The notes: generated from the letters alone by a model not told the origin. A stretch of DNA of 6,914 bases from Dysgonamonadaceae bacterium (GCA_031276105.1 JAISNS010000018.1:1-6914); one strand, 5' to 3'. Counted from the stretch's first letter, positions 1 to 6,904 are shown. Numbers and translations: made by a program.

Positions 1-438
1 CTTTTTCTGCCGCTCATTTTGTTGGGGAAAAACCGGAAATACACCAATATCGTAGCCGAAGGCAAAAAACTTCCGACACTGAAAGAGTTCTTTCAAATGG
101 GATTGACCTTTTTCTTAGTTGTTTTGGGTTGGATATTTTTCCGGGCGGAAAGCATGGGAGACGCTTGGGCATATATTGGGAAAATAGCGCAATGGGATAC
201 AATAGAAAATCTCTACCGAATCCTCGATTATAAAAGAATCTATATAGCCCTCTTACCAATGTTAATGATTGAATGGTTCGGAAGGGAAAATCAATTTGGT
301 CTTGAAAAATTAGGATTGAAATGGGGGAAAATGCTCCGATATACATTCTATTTTATTATTACCGTTGTGATTATTTACTTTAGTATTTACTTTAGTTGCA
401 GCGGGGAAGCACAGGAATTTATTTACTTTCAATTCTAA
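1..438 (+). CDS. MBOAT family membrane O-acyltransferase, C-terminal fragment (5' end outside window)
   Basis: The reading frame is open from base 1, so 145 C-terminal residues of a longer gene are visible. The in-frame TTG at 19 is not a credible start. MBOAT proteins of the AlgI/DltB type are polytopic membrane enzymes that carry acyl groups across the cytoplasmic membrane for O-acylation of extracellular polymers. The visible tail has two family hallmarks: a hydrophobic segment ending in GWIFFRAES (window residues about 44-52) and the terminal FIYFQF. Further hydrophobic stretches lie around residues 80-87 and 113-130. The WHG-type segment with the catalytic histidine normally lies just before this part and is therefore missing here. 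The SGNH-like gene follows after 7 bases, so the two are almost certainly co-transcribed. A perfect 12-base tandem duplication in the last membrane segment gives IYFSIYFS. Family assignment is confident; the acyl donor and polymer acceptor are unknown. Confidence 0.88.
   Translation, partial: LFLPLILLGKNRKYTNIVAEGKKLPTLKEFFQMGLTFFLVVLGWIFFRAESMGDAWAYIGKIAQWDTIENLYRILDYKRIYIALLPMLMIEWFGRENQFGLEKLGLKWGKMLRYTFYFIITVVIIYFSIYFSCSGEAQEFIYFQF
372..396 (+). repeat. 12-bp perfect tandem duplication inside the MBOAT gene
   Basis: TATTTACTTTAG occurs twice back to back (372-383 and 384-395), and the 12-base period holds for one further base, to 396. The unit is four codons long, so the reading frame is kept and the protein reads IYFSIYFS in its last hydrophobic segment. 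It is seen directly in the sequence. It could be a recent slippage duplication or simply the normal sequence of this protein. Confidence 0.85.
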
Positions 439-445
439 TATAAAA

Positions 446-1378
446 ATGAAAAAATTCATACTCAAGGTAAGTGCATTTATTTTTGCAATCATATTTTTAC
501 TCGTTATTATTCTTTTATTGCCTCCAACTCCCAAAGCAAGTAAGTCAATCTTTTTTGGAAAGATAAAAAAAGATTCTTTACTGCAGAACGAGGCGTCGCC
601 CAGAATAATTTTTCTTGGAGGATCCAATCTCAGTTTTGGGTTGGACAGTCAAACAATTAAAGATTCATTAGGATTAAATCCGATTAATACCGGTATTCAT
701 GCACCTCTCGGTATAAAATATATGTTAGAAAATACATTACAATATATCAAAAATGGGGATATAATTGTATTAGTTCCTGAATATCATCATTTCTGCTGGG
801 ATTGGGATAAAGGCTCGGATGGCTTAGTATTAACTGTGTTAGATGTTGATAAATCGAAAATCAAATTATTAAGCTTGGGGCAAATAATTAATTGTATTCC
901 ATTTACAAACAATCATATCATGTCCAAATTAAATAAAGATTCATATCAAAATATTGTGGAGGACGATATTTATAGCGTTAATTCATTTAACCAATATGGG
1001 GATACCTACACACATTGGAACAGGCAAAGGGTAGATTCCATCAAGGTGCATACGATAGTTGTTGAGGAATATAACCCTGAAATAATGGCAGGAATAAAAA
1101 AAATCAATCAAAAATTTCAAAAGAAAGGCGCTTTGCTGTCAATTTCGTTTCCCGGATATCAGGATATTTCATTCCGAAATTCCGAAGAATTTATTAAAAA
1201 AGTGGAGCAGGAATATCTTGCCGCTGGCTTTACAATCCTTGGAACGGCAGAAAGATACAAGATGCCCGATTCTCTTATATTCGACACTCCCTATCATTTG
1301 AATAAAAAAGGCGTGGATCGCAGAACCCGATTATTGATTGAAGATTTGCGAAAGGAATTACTCAAACCGCGCCATTAG
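446..1378 (+). CDS. Membrane-anchored SGNH-hydrolase-like protein, partner of the MBOAT acyltransferase
   Basis: This 310-residue protein starts with one strongly hydrophobic segment (residues about 8-25) right after MKKFILK, which fits an N-terminal membrane anchor with the rest outside the cytoplasm. After it comes FLGGSNLSFGLDS (56-68), matching SGNH block I with Ser60 as likely nucleophile. INTGIH (80-85) could supply the block II glycine, and FDTPYHLNKKG (279-289) places Asp280 and His284 as the likely remaining catalytic pair. The Asp-His spacing is D-x3-H rather than the usual D-x2-H. DltD, AlgJ/AlgX and PatB are SGNH-fold proteins that finish acyl transfer begun by an MBOAT partner, and the 7-base gap to the MBOAT gene points to the same role here. 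No Shine-Dalgarno is visible before the ATG, only an A/T-rich leader. The gene is very AT-rich: bases 841-900 hold 16 G/C of 60. Specific substrate unknown. Confidence 0.75.
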   Translation: MKKFILKVSAFIFAIIFLLVIILLLPPTPKASKSIFFGKIKKDSLLQNEASPRIIFLGGSNLSFGLDSQTIKDSLGLNPINTGIHAPLGIKYMLENTLQYIKNGDIIVLVPEYHHFCWDWDKGSDGLVLTVLDVDKSKIKLLSLGQIINCIPFTNNHIMSKLNKDSYQNIVEDDIYSVNSFNQYGDTYTHWNRQRVDSIKVHTIVVEEYNPEIMAGIKKINQKFQKKGALLSISFPGYQDISFRNSEEFIKKVEQEYLAAGFTILGTAERYKMPDSLIFDTPYHLNKKGVDRRTRLLIEDLRKELLKPRH

Positions 1379-1415
1379 CCGCTCGTTCGTATTGTCTTGT
1401 GTTTTTTGTCTCCTC

Positions 1416-1447
1416 TGTGTGTAATTGGGAATTTAATGCTAACTTTG
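1416..1447 (+). promoter_or_regulatory. Bacteroidota-type promoter for the esterase gene
   Basis: TAACTTTG at 1440-1447 is a perfect match to the Bacteroidota -7 consensus TAnnTTTG. A weak -33 element, TGTG at 1416-1419 (consensus TTTG, 3 of 4), lies 20 bases upstream, which is the usual spacing. Transcription would begin near 1453-1456, leaving a leader of roughly 20-25 bases before the ATG at 1477. This implies the esterase can be transcribed separately from the acyltransferase pair. Confidence 0.65.
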
Positions 1448-1453
1448 CAGCAT
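1436..1453. repeat. Short dyad ATGCT-N8-AGCAT overlapping the -7 element
   Basis: A perfect 5-base inverted repeat, ATGCT (1436-1440) and AGCAT (1449-1453), encloses 8 bases and brackets the promoter -7 element. A dyad in this position could be an operator. At only 5 bases per arm it could equally be chance. Confidence 0.25.
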
Positions 1454-1476
1454 CCTAACTTATTAAATTACATAGC

Positions 1477-2322
1477 ATGAAAAATCGGTTAATTATTATT
1501 GTGTTGTTACTTAACTTTGCAGGGAGTGTCTCTGCTCAAACAGGTCGGGTGTATGAAACCCGCAAAATCACGAGTGAAATCCTGAAAATGGAACGGAATT
1601 ATGCAATTTATCTGCCGCCATCTTACGACGAAACGGATGCAAGTTATCCCGTTTTGTACTTGCTGCACGGGAGCGGAGACGACCATACCGGCTGGGTACA
1701 GTTCGGTCAGGTACTCCACATTGCAGATAAAGCGATTGCAGAAGGGAAGGCGGCCCCTATGATTATTGTGATGCCGGACGCCAATACGAAAGTGCGGGGA
1801 TATTTTAATCAACCGGACGCGAGTTTCGCGTATGAAGACTTTTTCTTTAAGGAATTGATACCTCATATCGAAAAAACTTACCGGGTAAGGAGCGAGCGAC
1901 GCTATCGCGCCATATCCGGATTGTCAATGGGCGGAGGAGGAACTATTTATTATACGCTCCACCATCCGGAACTGTTTGCGGCCGCAGCTCCTTTAAGCGC
2001 GACAACAAGCAGTTGGCTAAGGCAGAAAACAAATGCAACGGACGATCAATTGGATGCGTACAAACAAATGCATAATCTCGAAAGTATTTTTTCGCAGGTT
2101 GCCGATGAAACATTGGAAGAAATTAAAAAAGTACGTTGGTACATCAGTTGCGGCGACGACGACTTTCTGTATAAGGATAATAGCGAAATGCACATTTTGT
2201 TTCGAGACAAAGGGATTCCCCACGAATACCGGGTTAAAGACGGCGCACATACATGGACGTATTGGCGGATGGAACTGCCGGAAGTCCTGACATTTGTTTC
2301 CAAATCGTTTACGCAATACTGA
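1477..2322 (+). CDS. Exported alpha/beta-hydrolase esterase, CE1 / esterase D family
   Basis: This 281-residue protein has a clear signal peptide: Lys3/Arg4, a hydrophobic core at 5-14, and a likely signal peptidase I site after Ala20 (SVSA before QTG). It should be periplasmic or secreted. The mature part reads as a putative esterase (PF00756) domain: YLPPSY (45-50), LYLLHGSGDD (60-69, oxyanion-hole region), GLSMGG (148-153) with nucleophile Ser150, CGDDDFL (225-231) with Asp229 by analogy to the CGxxDxL pattern, and GAHTW (256-260) with His258. The triad is therefore complete and the length suits a single-domain enzyme. Family members cleave acetyl, feruloyl or other acyl esters on polysaccharides, S-formylglutathione, or siderophore esters; the export signal favours a glycan or extracellular substrate. 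The gene has its own promoter and ends 4 bases from the convergent HEAT gene. Exact substrate cannot be told. Confidence 0.88.
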   Translation: MKNRLIIIVLLLNFAGSVSAQTGRVYETRKITSEILKMERNYAIYLPPSYDETDASYPVLYLLHGSGDDHTGWVQFGQVLHIADKAIAEGKAAPMIIVMPDANTKVRGYFNQPDASFAYEDFFFKELIPHIEKTYRVRSERRYRAISGLSMGGGGTIYYTLHHPELFAAAAPLSATTSSWLRQKTNATDDQLDAYKQMHNLESIFSQVADETLEEIKKVRWYISCGDDDFLYKDNSEMHILFRDKGIPHEYRVKDGAHTWTYWRMELPEVLTFVSKSFTQY

Positions 2323-2326
2323 AGAA

Positions 2327-4144
2327 TCACGGAATTTCATCTACTATCTCTCCAAATATCGGCACATTGTGTTGTTCGTATAATTGGAGGAAACGGGATT
2401 TGTATTCCGAAGGAAACTGATTCCAGAAGTTCACATTTTTGAGCCGGTAAAAAGAATAATGATAAGAGTTTCTCCTTAAAGTTTTTATCACGGAATAAAT
2501 GATTTCGAAGCGATTGTCGATTTTTCGTTCCATGATTATTTTGAAAATTTCAATGCACTCTTCCGGCTTTAACTTTTGAGTAAGTTCGGTCAAGAGTGTA
2601 TTGAATTTGAGACTTTCGTTCCGCTCATACGTATGAACGATTTCTAAAACCATTTCCTGTTCGGTTCGCCACAGTGTAGCTTTCTTCATCAGGAAAGCAT
2701 AAAAGAAATCAATCCAACGGACGTCTATTTTGTCGGTCAAAGGAAGCGGGACTTCTCCTTTTTCCCTTTTATTACAGAATGTTTTATGGACAGTATTAAT
2801 GCTAATCCGCCCGGTTTTTACCGGATTATTAAAAACGGCGTAAAACTGCTCCTTGGAGTAGATATCGAAAGCCATGAAAAAATAACTGTTCCATAATGGA
2901 TTTTTCCAGTAAGCATCGAAAGCATCGCTTAGATGGCTTTGGTAAAAATTCATTTGACAGTCTTTAAAAAATGTATGGAGAATCGCAATTATTTTGTGCG
3001 AAATATGATAGGCCGTCGTTTCGAGTAAAGCTTTCCTGACAGCGAGTAACCGGTTGTAGTTCTCATCGTGCATGATTTTCCCCAACAAACCGATAACCAA
3101 TTCGTTGTCTTTATTAATCAATGCTCCTAAATGGATATAAAAAAGATTCAGTTTTTCCGTCAGTATTTTATCTTCCGTATTTTTATCAAGGCTTGCAAAA
3201 TCTTCAAAAGATTTAGCTATCTGATTATAAATGTCTTGAAAACAAAAAGGAAGAGAAGTTGACGCTAACGCGGAAATAATAGCCGGTAAATGATCCGTTT
3301 TGTTTTTGTTTTTGGTGAAAACGTTCGCCAGTTTTTCGAGGGAGGCGCGTGTATTCAGTGCGGCTAAAGAACTGTATGCGGCTTCTCTGACTATTTTATT
3401 TCTATCATCGGCCAACTGAATGATGAGTGATTCGTTTTGTGTATTTTCACCCAAAATATCAATGGCGCCGGCCTGCAAGGAAGGCAGGGATTCGGAAAGA
3501 ATCTTCGTTGTCATAACAGGTATTTCTTTATATTTCATTTGATTGAGCAATCGAAGTCTTCGCAGGTGTTCCGTTTTATCTTCGTAACGGAAATGTTGTA
3601 CCAGAAAAGGGATGAGCGGAGTACCTACGGAAGGGATGATTGTTTTTTCCACATAATCGGCCAATTCCGGATATTTGTCGGCCAGAGCCAAATCCAAGTA
3701 TTGCCATGTACGCGAATCTTCAAAGATTTTTCTTTCAAAAGCATCTTTCAGCATCTCCAATCGTCCGCTATGCACTCCGGTCAACGCTTCAATTACCGGC
3801 TTCAACTGTAAATACGAATACTGTGTGTTCACATTCCGGATATCGATTGCGGGAATTTGTTTTTTCTCTTTTCTGCCGGATTCAACTGTTTCGCCCTGCG
3901 TATATAAAATGGAATAAAGGAGAGTGGATACAGCCATCAGTTTATCGGCCGATTCTGCGGGATCGGTATGAAGCAAGTCATCGACATAAGCAGCCAACTT
4001 ATTGAATACCGGCGCTTTTTCTCCCAACTTGTTGAGTTGCTGGATTTGCTTTTGAAGGCGGGAGTCGTCGCGGGCAAATTTACTTCCGGCAATAAATAAG
4101 CGATTAATTTCCTGTTGTAAATCGTATAATAGTTGTAATTTCAT
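2327..4144 (-). CDS. HEAT-repeat protein of the SWIM/MoxR/VWA-associated type
   Basis: This 605-residue protein has no signal peptide or membrane segment, so it is probably cytoplasmic. The N-terminal region carries features I associate with a family found beside SWIM-domain genes: LFIAGSKFARDDSRL (16-30), KLGEKAPVF (39-47), STLLYSILYTQGET (73-86) and YLQLKPVIEAL (111-121). Helical HEAT-like units follow, clearest around residues 205-265, where LADDRNKIVREAAYSSLAAL (244-263) is typical. The C-terminal half is helix-rich with no motif I recognise. HEAT arrays serve as protein-binding scaffolds; no catalytic motif is visible. The gene lies 18 bases after the SWIM gene on the same strand, so the two are probably co-translated partners. 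In actinobacterial clusters a DUF5691 protein occupies the equivalent position; whether this one is homologous needs a profile comparison. HEAT assignment is good, family link is from memory, cellular role is unknown. Confidence 0.75.
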   Translation of the reverse strand: MKLQLLYDLQQEINRLFIAGSKFARDDSRLQKQIQQLNKLGEKAPVFNKLAAYVDDLLHTDPAESADKLMAVSTLLYSILYTQGETVESGRKEKKQIPAIDIRNVNTQYSYLQLKPVIEALTGVHSGRLEMLKDAFERKIFEDSRTWQYLDLALADKYPELADYVEKTIIPSVGTPLIPFLVQHFRYEDKTEHLRRLRLLNQMKYKEIPVMTTKILSESLPSLQAGAIDILGENTQNESLIIQLADDRNKIVREAAYSSLAALNTRASLEKLANVFTKNKNKTDHLPAIISALASTSLPFCFQDIYNQIAKSFEDFASLDKNTEDKILTEKLNLFYIHLGALINKDNELVIGLLGKIMHDENYNRLLAVRKALLETTAYHISHKIIAILHTFFKDCQMNFYQSHLSDAFDAYWKNPLWNSYFFMAFDIYSKEQFYAVFNNPVKTGRISINTVHKTFCNKREKGEVPLPLTDKIDVRWIDFFYAFLMKKATLWRTEQEMVLEIVHTYERNESLKFNTLLTELTQKLKPEECIEIFKIIMERKIDNRFEIIYSVIKTLRRNSYHYSFYRLKNVNFWNQFPSEYKSRFLQLYEQHNVPIFGEIVDEIP

Positions 4145-4162
4145 ATTTTCTGTGATTAGGGG

Positions 4163-5602
4163 TCAAAATAATAATCGAATAATTTTTTCCTGTGTAATGA
4201 GCGACAATGCTTGCGCCGAGAGCAACCCCGTCCCAACGTCGTTGTTTATCATCACCGCCAATGCCAAATCAGCGGGATTGGCCGGTAAAAAGTTTTTCAA
4301 TTGGTTTGTTGATGAAAAGTTAGCGCCATCTTTGTCTTTCAAGGTAAGTTTATTTCCGTCCTTATCTTCGATGACCGGATTTTCGCCGTTCAGATAGACT
4401 TTATGCAAGGCAAGCAGGACAACCGGATGTTTATCCGTCAACGGATTTTTGATCACGTTTTTCACCGATTTGATTGTTTCAGCATAATCAGTTGCTGCAA
4501 AATGGATTATTTTACTCATGTTACTGTTATCGTATCTTTTTTCCTGCAAAGCTTCCGGCAACCAGCGGATACGGGGATTCAAGTTACCGGGATAGATAAA
4601 CATTTCTTTGAGCTTCAACAAGCCGAAAGTTGTATTCTCTGCTTTAATATGCCTGATAGCCCGGTAAGGCCTGTAATTGTGAGTTTTATATATCTTTCCG
4701 GTTTTCAGGTTTATCCAGATGCCTTCGTCCACCCATTCTTTACGTGCCTGATTATCGTAGGTGTTGAAAGAAAGTTGCATAATTTCGGCGTTTTCCTCCC
4801 ACAATCCGTATTGCATCAATTCGGCGAGTTTCCATACATATCCGATTTGTTCTTCGATAGCCGAATCAAGTTCCGGTTTGCTATCCGGTTCTTCTTTGCG
4901 CTTATTCAGGTAGCCGGCGCTTTTTTTCAGTAAAGCGGAAATATAATTTACCTGATTAATTACGCCGGTATATTCCCCGTTTTTCACGGCGGCAAGTTCA
5001 ATCAGCAAATCGTTGAATGCGGTTTGTATGCCGGAAATATAATAATTGCCTAATTCTTTGACATTGGTTTGCAGGCTTTGGGAAATTTGGGCGTCAACAG
5101 AAGAAAGTCCACTATGTACGAGGTTTTTCAGCAACTTTTCGGCAATTTCAATGCCATTCAATTGCGTTTCTATTTTTTTTATAAACGTTACAACATTTGT
5201 TTTTTTGAGATTTTCCGGACTTTCTTTTATTGTTTCATCTTCGGCGTTCTTCTTCTCCCGGTGTTTTTTCAGTTTTTCGCGTTTTGCGATAATATTTTCG
5301 GGTATTTCATTGATTTGAAATGAATGTTTCATTTCGAAGGCATACAATAATCCGATAATATGCTTGCATGGCAATTGGCGACTGGGACAGGTACAACGAA
5401 ACACAGGCCGGTATTCGTCAATAAAATCGACCGAGCAACTATACGGAATCTTTCCACTACCGGCACATTCGCCCCATAATAATGTTTTATCGGGTGAGAT
5501 TTTCAAATTGAACAGTTTATTTTTTTGAGCGATAGCCCGTCCATTTTTGGCAACCACAGCAGAAAGAGCATATTCCATTATTTTTTTTTCACTTATCTCC
5601 AT
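4163..5602 (-). CDS. SWIM zinc-finger family protein
   Basis: The protein is 479 residues from the chosen start. Residues 70-81 (CTCPSRQLPCKH) form a SWIM zinc finger, C-x-C-x6-C-x-H, with Cys70, Cys72, Cys79 and His81 as ligands. Just before it, LLWGECAGSGKIPY (41-54) is the conserved lead-in of this family. A highly charged linker (about 104-128) and a helical middle region including GLSSVDAQ follow. No signal peptide is present. SWIM fingers bind nucleic acid or protein; related genes such as E. coli yehQ sit in MoxR-VWA clusters of unclear function. I chose the ATG at 5602 because it follows the rarA stop by 11 bases and its N-terminus lines up with relatives as I remember them. The longer frame from 5683 would overlap rarA by 70 bases. 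An ATG at 5578, after a run of nine A, is the other possibility. The HEAT gene follows after 18 bases. Confidence 0.85.
   Translation of the reverse strand: MEISEKKIMEYALSAVVAKNGRAIAQKNKLFNLKISPDKTLLWGECAGSGKIPYSCSVDFIDEYRPVFRCTCPSRQLPCKHIIGLLYAFEMKHSFQINEIPENIIAKREKLKKHREKKNAEDETIKESPENLKKTNVVTFIKKIETQLNGIEIAEKLLKNLVHSGLSSVDAQISQSLQTNVKELGNYYISGIQTAFNDLLIELAAVKNGEYTGVINQVNYISALLKKSAGYLNKRKEEPDSKPELDSAIEEQIGYVWKLAELMQYGLWEENAEIMQLSFNTYDNQARKEWVDEGIWINLKTGKIYKTHNYRPYRAIRHIKAENTTFGLLKLKEMFIYPGNLNPRIRWLPEALQEKRYDNSNMSKIIHFAATDYAETIKSVKNVIKNPLTDKHPVVLLALHKVYLNGENPVIEDKDGNKLTLKDKDGANFSSTNQLKNFLPANPADLALAVMINNDVGTGLLSAQALSLITQEKIIRLLF
5581..5589 (-). repeat. A9 homopolymer at codons 5-8 of the SWIM gene
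   Basis: The + strand has nine consecutive T at 5581-5589, read as A9 in the SWIM mRNA (codons GAA AAA AAA ATA). This is the kind of tract where polymerase slippage can shift the frame. It lies between two in-frame ATGs (5602 and 5578), so a slipped transcript started at 5578 would be unaffected. The tract is certain; any regulatory effect is inference. Confidence 0.5.
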
Positions 5603-5613
5603 AATTTTTGCTG

Positions 5614-6876
5614 TTATCTTTTCCACAATTTTTTCATTTGTTCCTGAATTTTCAATTCCTGTGGATTGTTTTGCGCTTCCCAAAAGCGTTTGCCTTTTAT
5701 TTCCGGCGGCAAAAACTCCTGTTCCACGAAATTTCCTTCGTAATTATGCGCATATTTATATCCCTTGCTATAATTCAAATCCTTCATCAGTTGAGTGGGC
5801 GCATTGCGCAAATGCAAAGGCACCGGCAAATTGCCCGATTGTCCGGTTTCGGCCAAAGCGCTTTCAATGGCCATGTAAGCCGAATTGCTTTTCGGACTGG
5901 TTGCCAAATAAACGGTTGTTTCCGCCAGAATAATCCGCCCTTCCGGCCAACCGATTTTGGTAAGCGCATCGAAGCAAGTATTTGCCAACAACAAAGCATT
6001 CGGATTGGCCAGACCGATGTCTTCGGCGGCAGAAATCACCAGCCGGCGGGCTATGAATTTCGGATCTTCGCCGCCGGCAACCATACGGGCTAACCAATAG
6101 ATAGCGGCGTCGGGGTCGCTTCCCCGTATAGATTTGATTAAAGCGGAAATGATATCATAATGTATCTCGCCGCCTTTGTCGTAAGCGGCCGGATTTTCCT
6201 GCAAACGGTCGACCACTTTGGCGTCGGTAATGACTACTTCCTCGCTTTCGTCGGCAGTGATTACCAGTTCCAATATATTGAACAATTTGCGCGCATCGCC
6301 GGCGGCATAGCGCAACAAAGCGGCAGATTCTTCCACTTTCACTTTTCGCTTTTTCAGTTCCACATCTTCCGATAACGCTTTGTTCATCAATAAAAGCAAA
6401 TCGTCGTCGGTCAGGCTTCGCAGTACATACACTTGGCAACGGGAAAGAAGTGGACGAATGACTTCAAATGAGGGATTTTCGGTTGTTGCGCCGATTAACG
6501 TGATCGTACCATTCTCTACGGCAGCCAGTAATGAATCCTGTTGCGACTTGCTGAAGCGATGAATTTCGTCGATGAAAAGGATTGGCCGCACGCTGTTGAA
6601 ATAATGAGCGCTTTTGACCTTGTCGATCACTTCGCGCACTTCTTTCACGCCCGAATTGACGGCGCTCAGTGTAAAAAAGGGAATATCCAACCGTTTGGAA
6701 ATAATTTTGGCCAGGGTGGTTTTGCCGACACCCGGAGGCCCCCAGAGGATGAAAGAAGGGACATGACCCGCCTCAATCATTTTCCGGAGCACGCTACCTT
6801 GCCCTACCAACTGCTTTTGGCCGGCATAATCGTCTAAGGACTGTGGACGCATTCGTTCTGCTAACGGTCGATTCAT
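5614..6876 (-). CDS. rarA: Replication-associated recombination protein RarA (MgsA), AAA+ ATPase
   Basis: The 420-residue protein matches RarA/MgsA along its whole length and is complete. RarA is a DNA-dependent ATPase related to clamp-loader subunits that acts at stalled replication forks in the cytoplasm. Visible elements are the N-terminal PLAERMRP (4-11), Walker A GPPGVGKT (46-53), Walker B LFIDE (100-104), the IHRFSKSQQD segment (105-114), sensor 1 region IGATTENPSFE (128-138), the arginine-finger region LLSR (143-146), and sensor 2 region GDARKLFN (193-200). The C-terminal tetramerisation domain holds LPVPLHLRNAPT (350-361), YKYAHNYEG (373-381) and LPPEIKG (389-395). I chose the ATG at 6876 over one at 6912 because it matches the family N-terminus and has a GGAG five bases upstream. 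The SWIM gene follows after 11 bases, so an operon is likely. Coding sequence is GC-richer than the left end of the window (38 of 60 in 6061-6120). Confidence 0.96.
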   Translation of the reverse strand: MNRPLAERMRPQSLDDYAGQKQLVGQGSVLRKMIEAGHVPSFILWGPPGVGKTTLAKIISKRLDIPFFTLSAVNSGVKEVREVIDKVKSAHYFNSVRPILFIDEIHRFSKSQQDSLLAAVENGTITLIGATTENPSFEVIRPLLSRCQVYVLRSLTDDDLLLLMNKALSEDVELKKRKVKVEESAALLRYAAGDARKLFNILELVITADESEEVVITDAKVVDRLQENPAAYDKGGEIHYDIISALIKSIRGSDPDAAIYWLARMVAGGEDPKFIARRLVISAAEDIGLANPNALLLANTCFDALTKIGWPEGRIILAETTVYLATSPKSNSAYMAIESALAETGQSGNLPVPLHLRNAPTQLMKDLNYSKGYKYAHNYEGNFVEQEFLPPEIKGKRFWEAQNNPQELKIQEQMKKLWKR

Positions 6877-6881
6877 GATGT

Positions 6882-6885
6882 CTCC
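6882..6885 (-). promoter_or_regulatory. Shine-Dalgarno-like GGAG before rarA
   Basis: On the - strand GGAG is followed by five bases (ACATC) and the ATG at 6876. It supports that start over the in-frame ATG at 6912, which would read through this site as coding sequence. It is the only clear purine-rich ribosome binding site that I see directly before a gene start in this window. Confidence 0.55.
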
Positions 6886-6904
6886 AATTGAATTTAACAG
6901 GAAT

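Larger units (their letters stand above)
1379..1476. other. Intergenic region between the acyltransferase pair and the esterase
   Basis: These 98 bases separate two same-strand genes. The left half is T-rich with a run of six T at 1402-1407, but I could not draw a convincing GC-rich stem before it, so I do not call an intrinsic terminator. The right half holds the esterase promoter. No small open reading frame or RNA gene is apparent. Confidence 0.6.

Noticed and set aside
14..346. Minus-strand frame opposite the MBOAT gene
   Set aside because: The + strand frame carries clear MBOAT motifs; the opposite frame has none.
1379..1415. Intrinsic terminator after the SGNH gene
   Set aside because: There is a T-run at 1402-1407 but no stable stem directly before it; only a 3-base GCG/CGC pairing could be found.
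3437..4005. Overlapping plus-strand frames opposite the HEAT gene
   Set aside because: They are mutually overlapping shadows without start signals or recognisable domains.
4403..4933. Plus-strand open frame of 176 residues inside the SWIM gene
   Set aside because: It lies wholly antisense to a well-supported gene, has no family features and has a composition typical of a shadow frame rich in Phe and Ile.
5603..5683. Longer SWIM protein starting at 5683
   Set aside because: It would overlap the rarA coding end by 70 bases, and the extra 27 residues have no family resemblance; the ATG at 5602 gives a natural 11-base gap.
5608..6093. Plus-strand open frame of 161 residues opposite rarA
   Set aside because: It is antisense to conserved RarA coding sequence, with no motif or start signal of its own.
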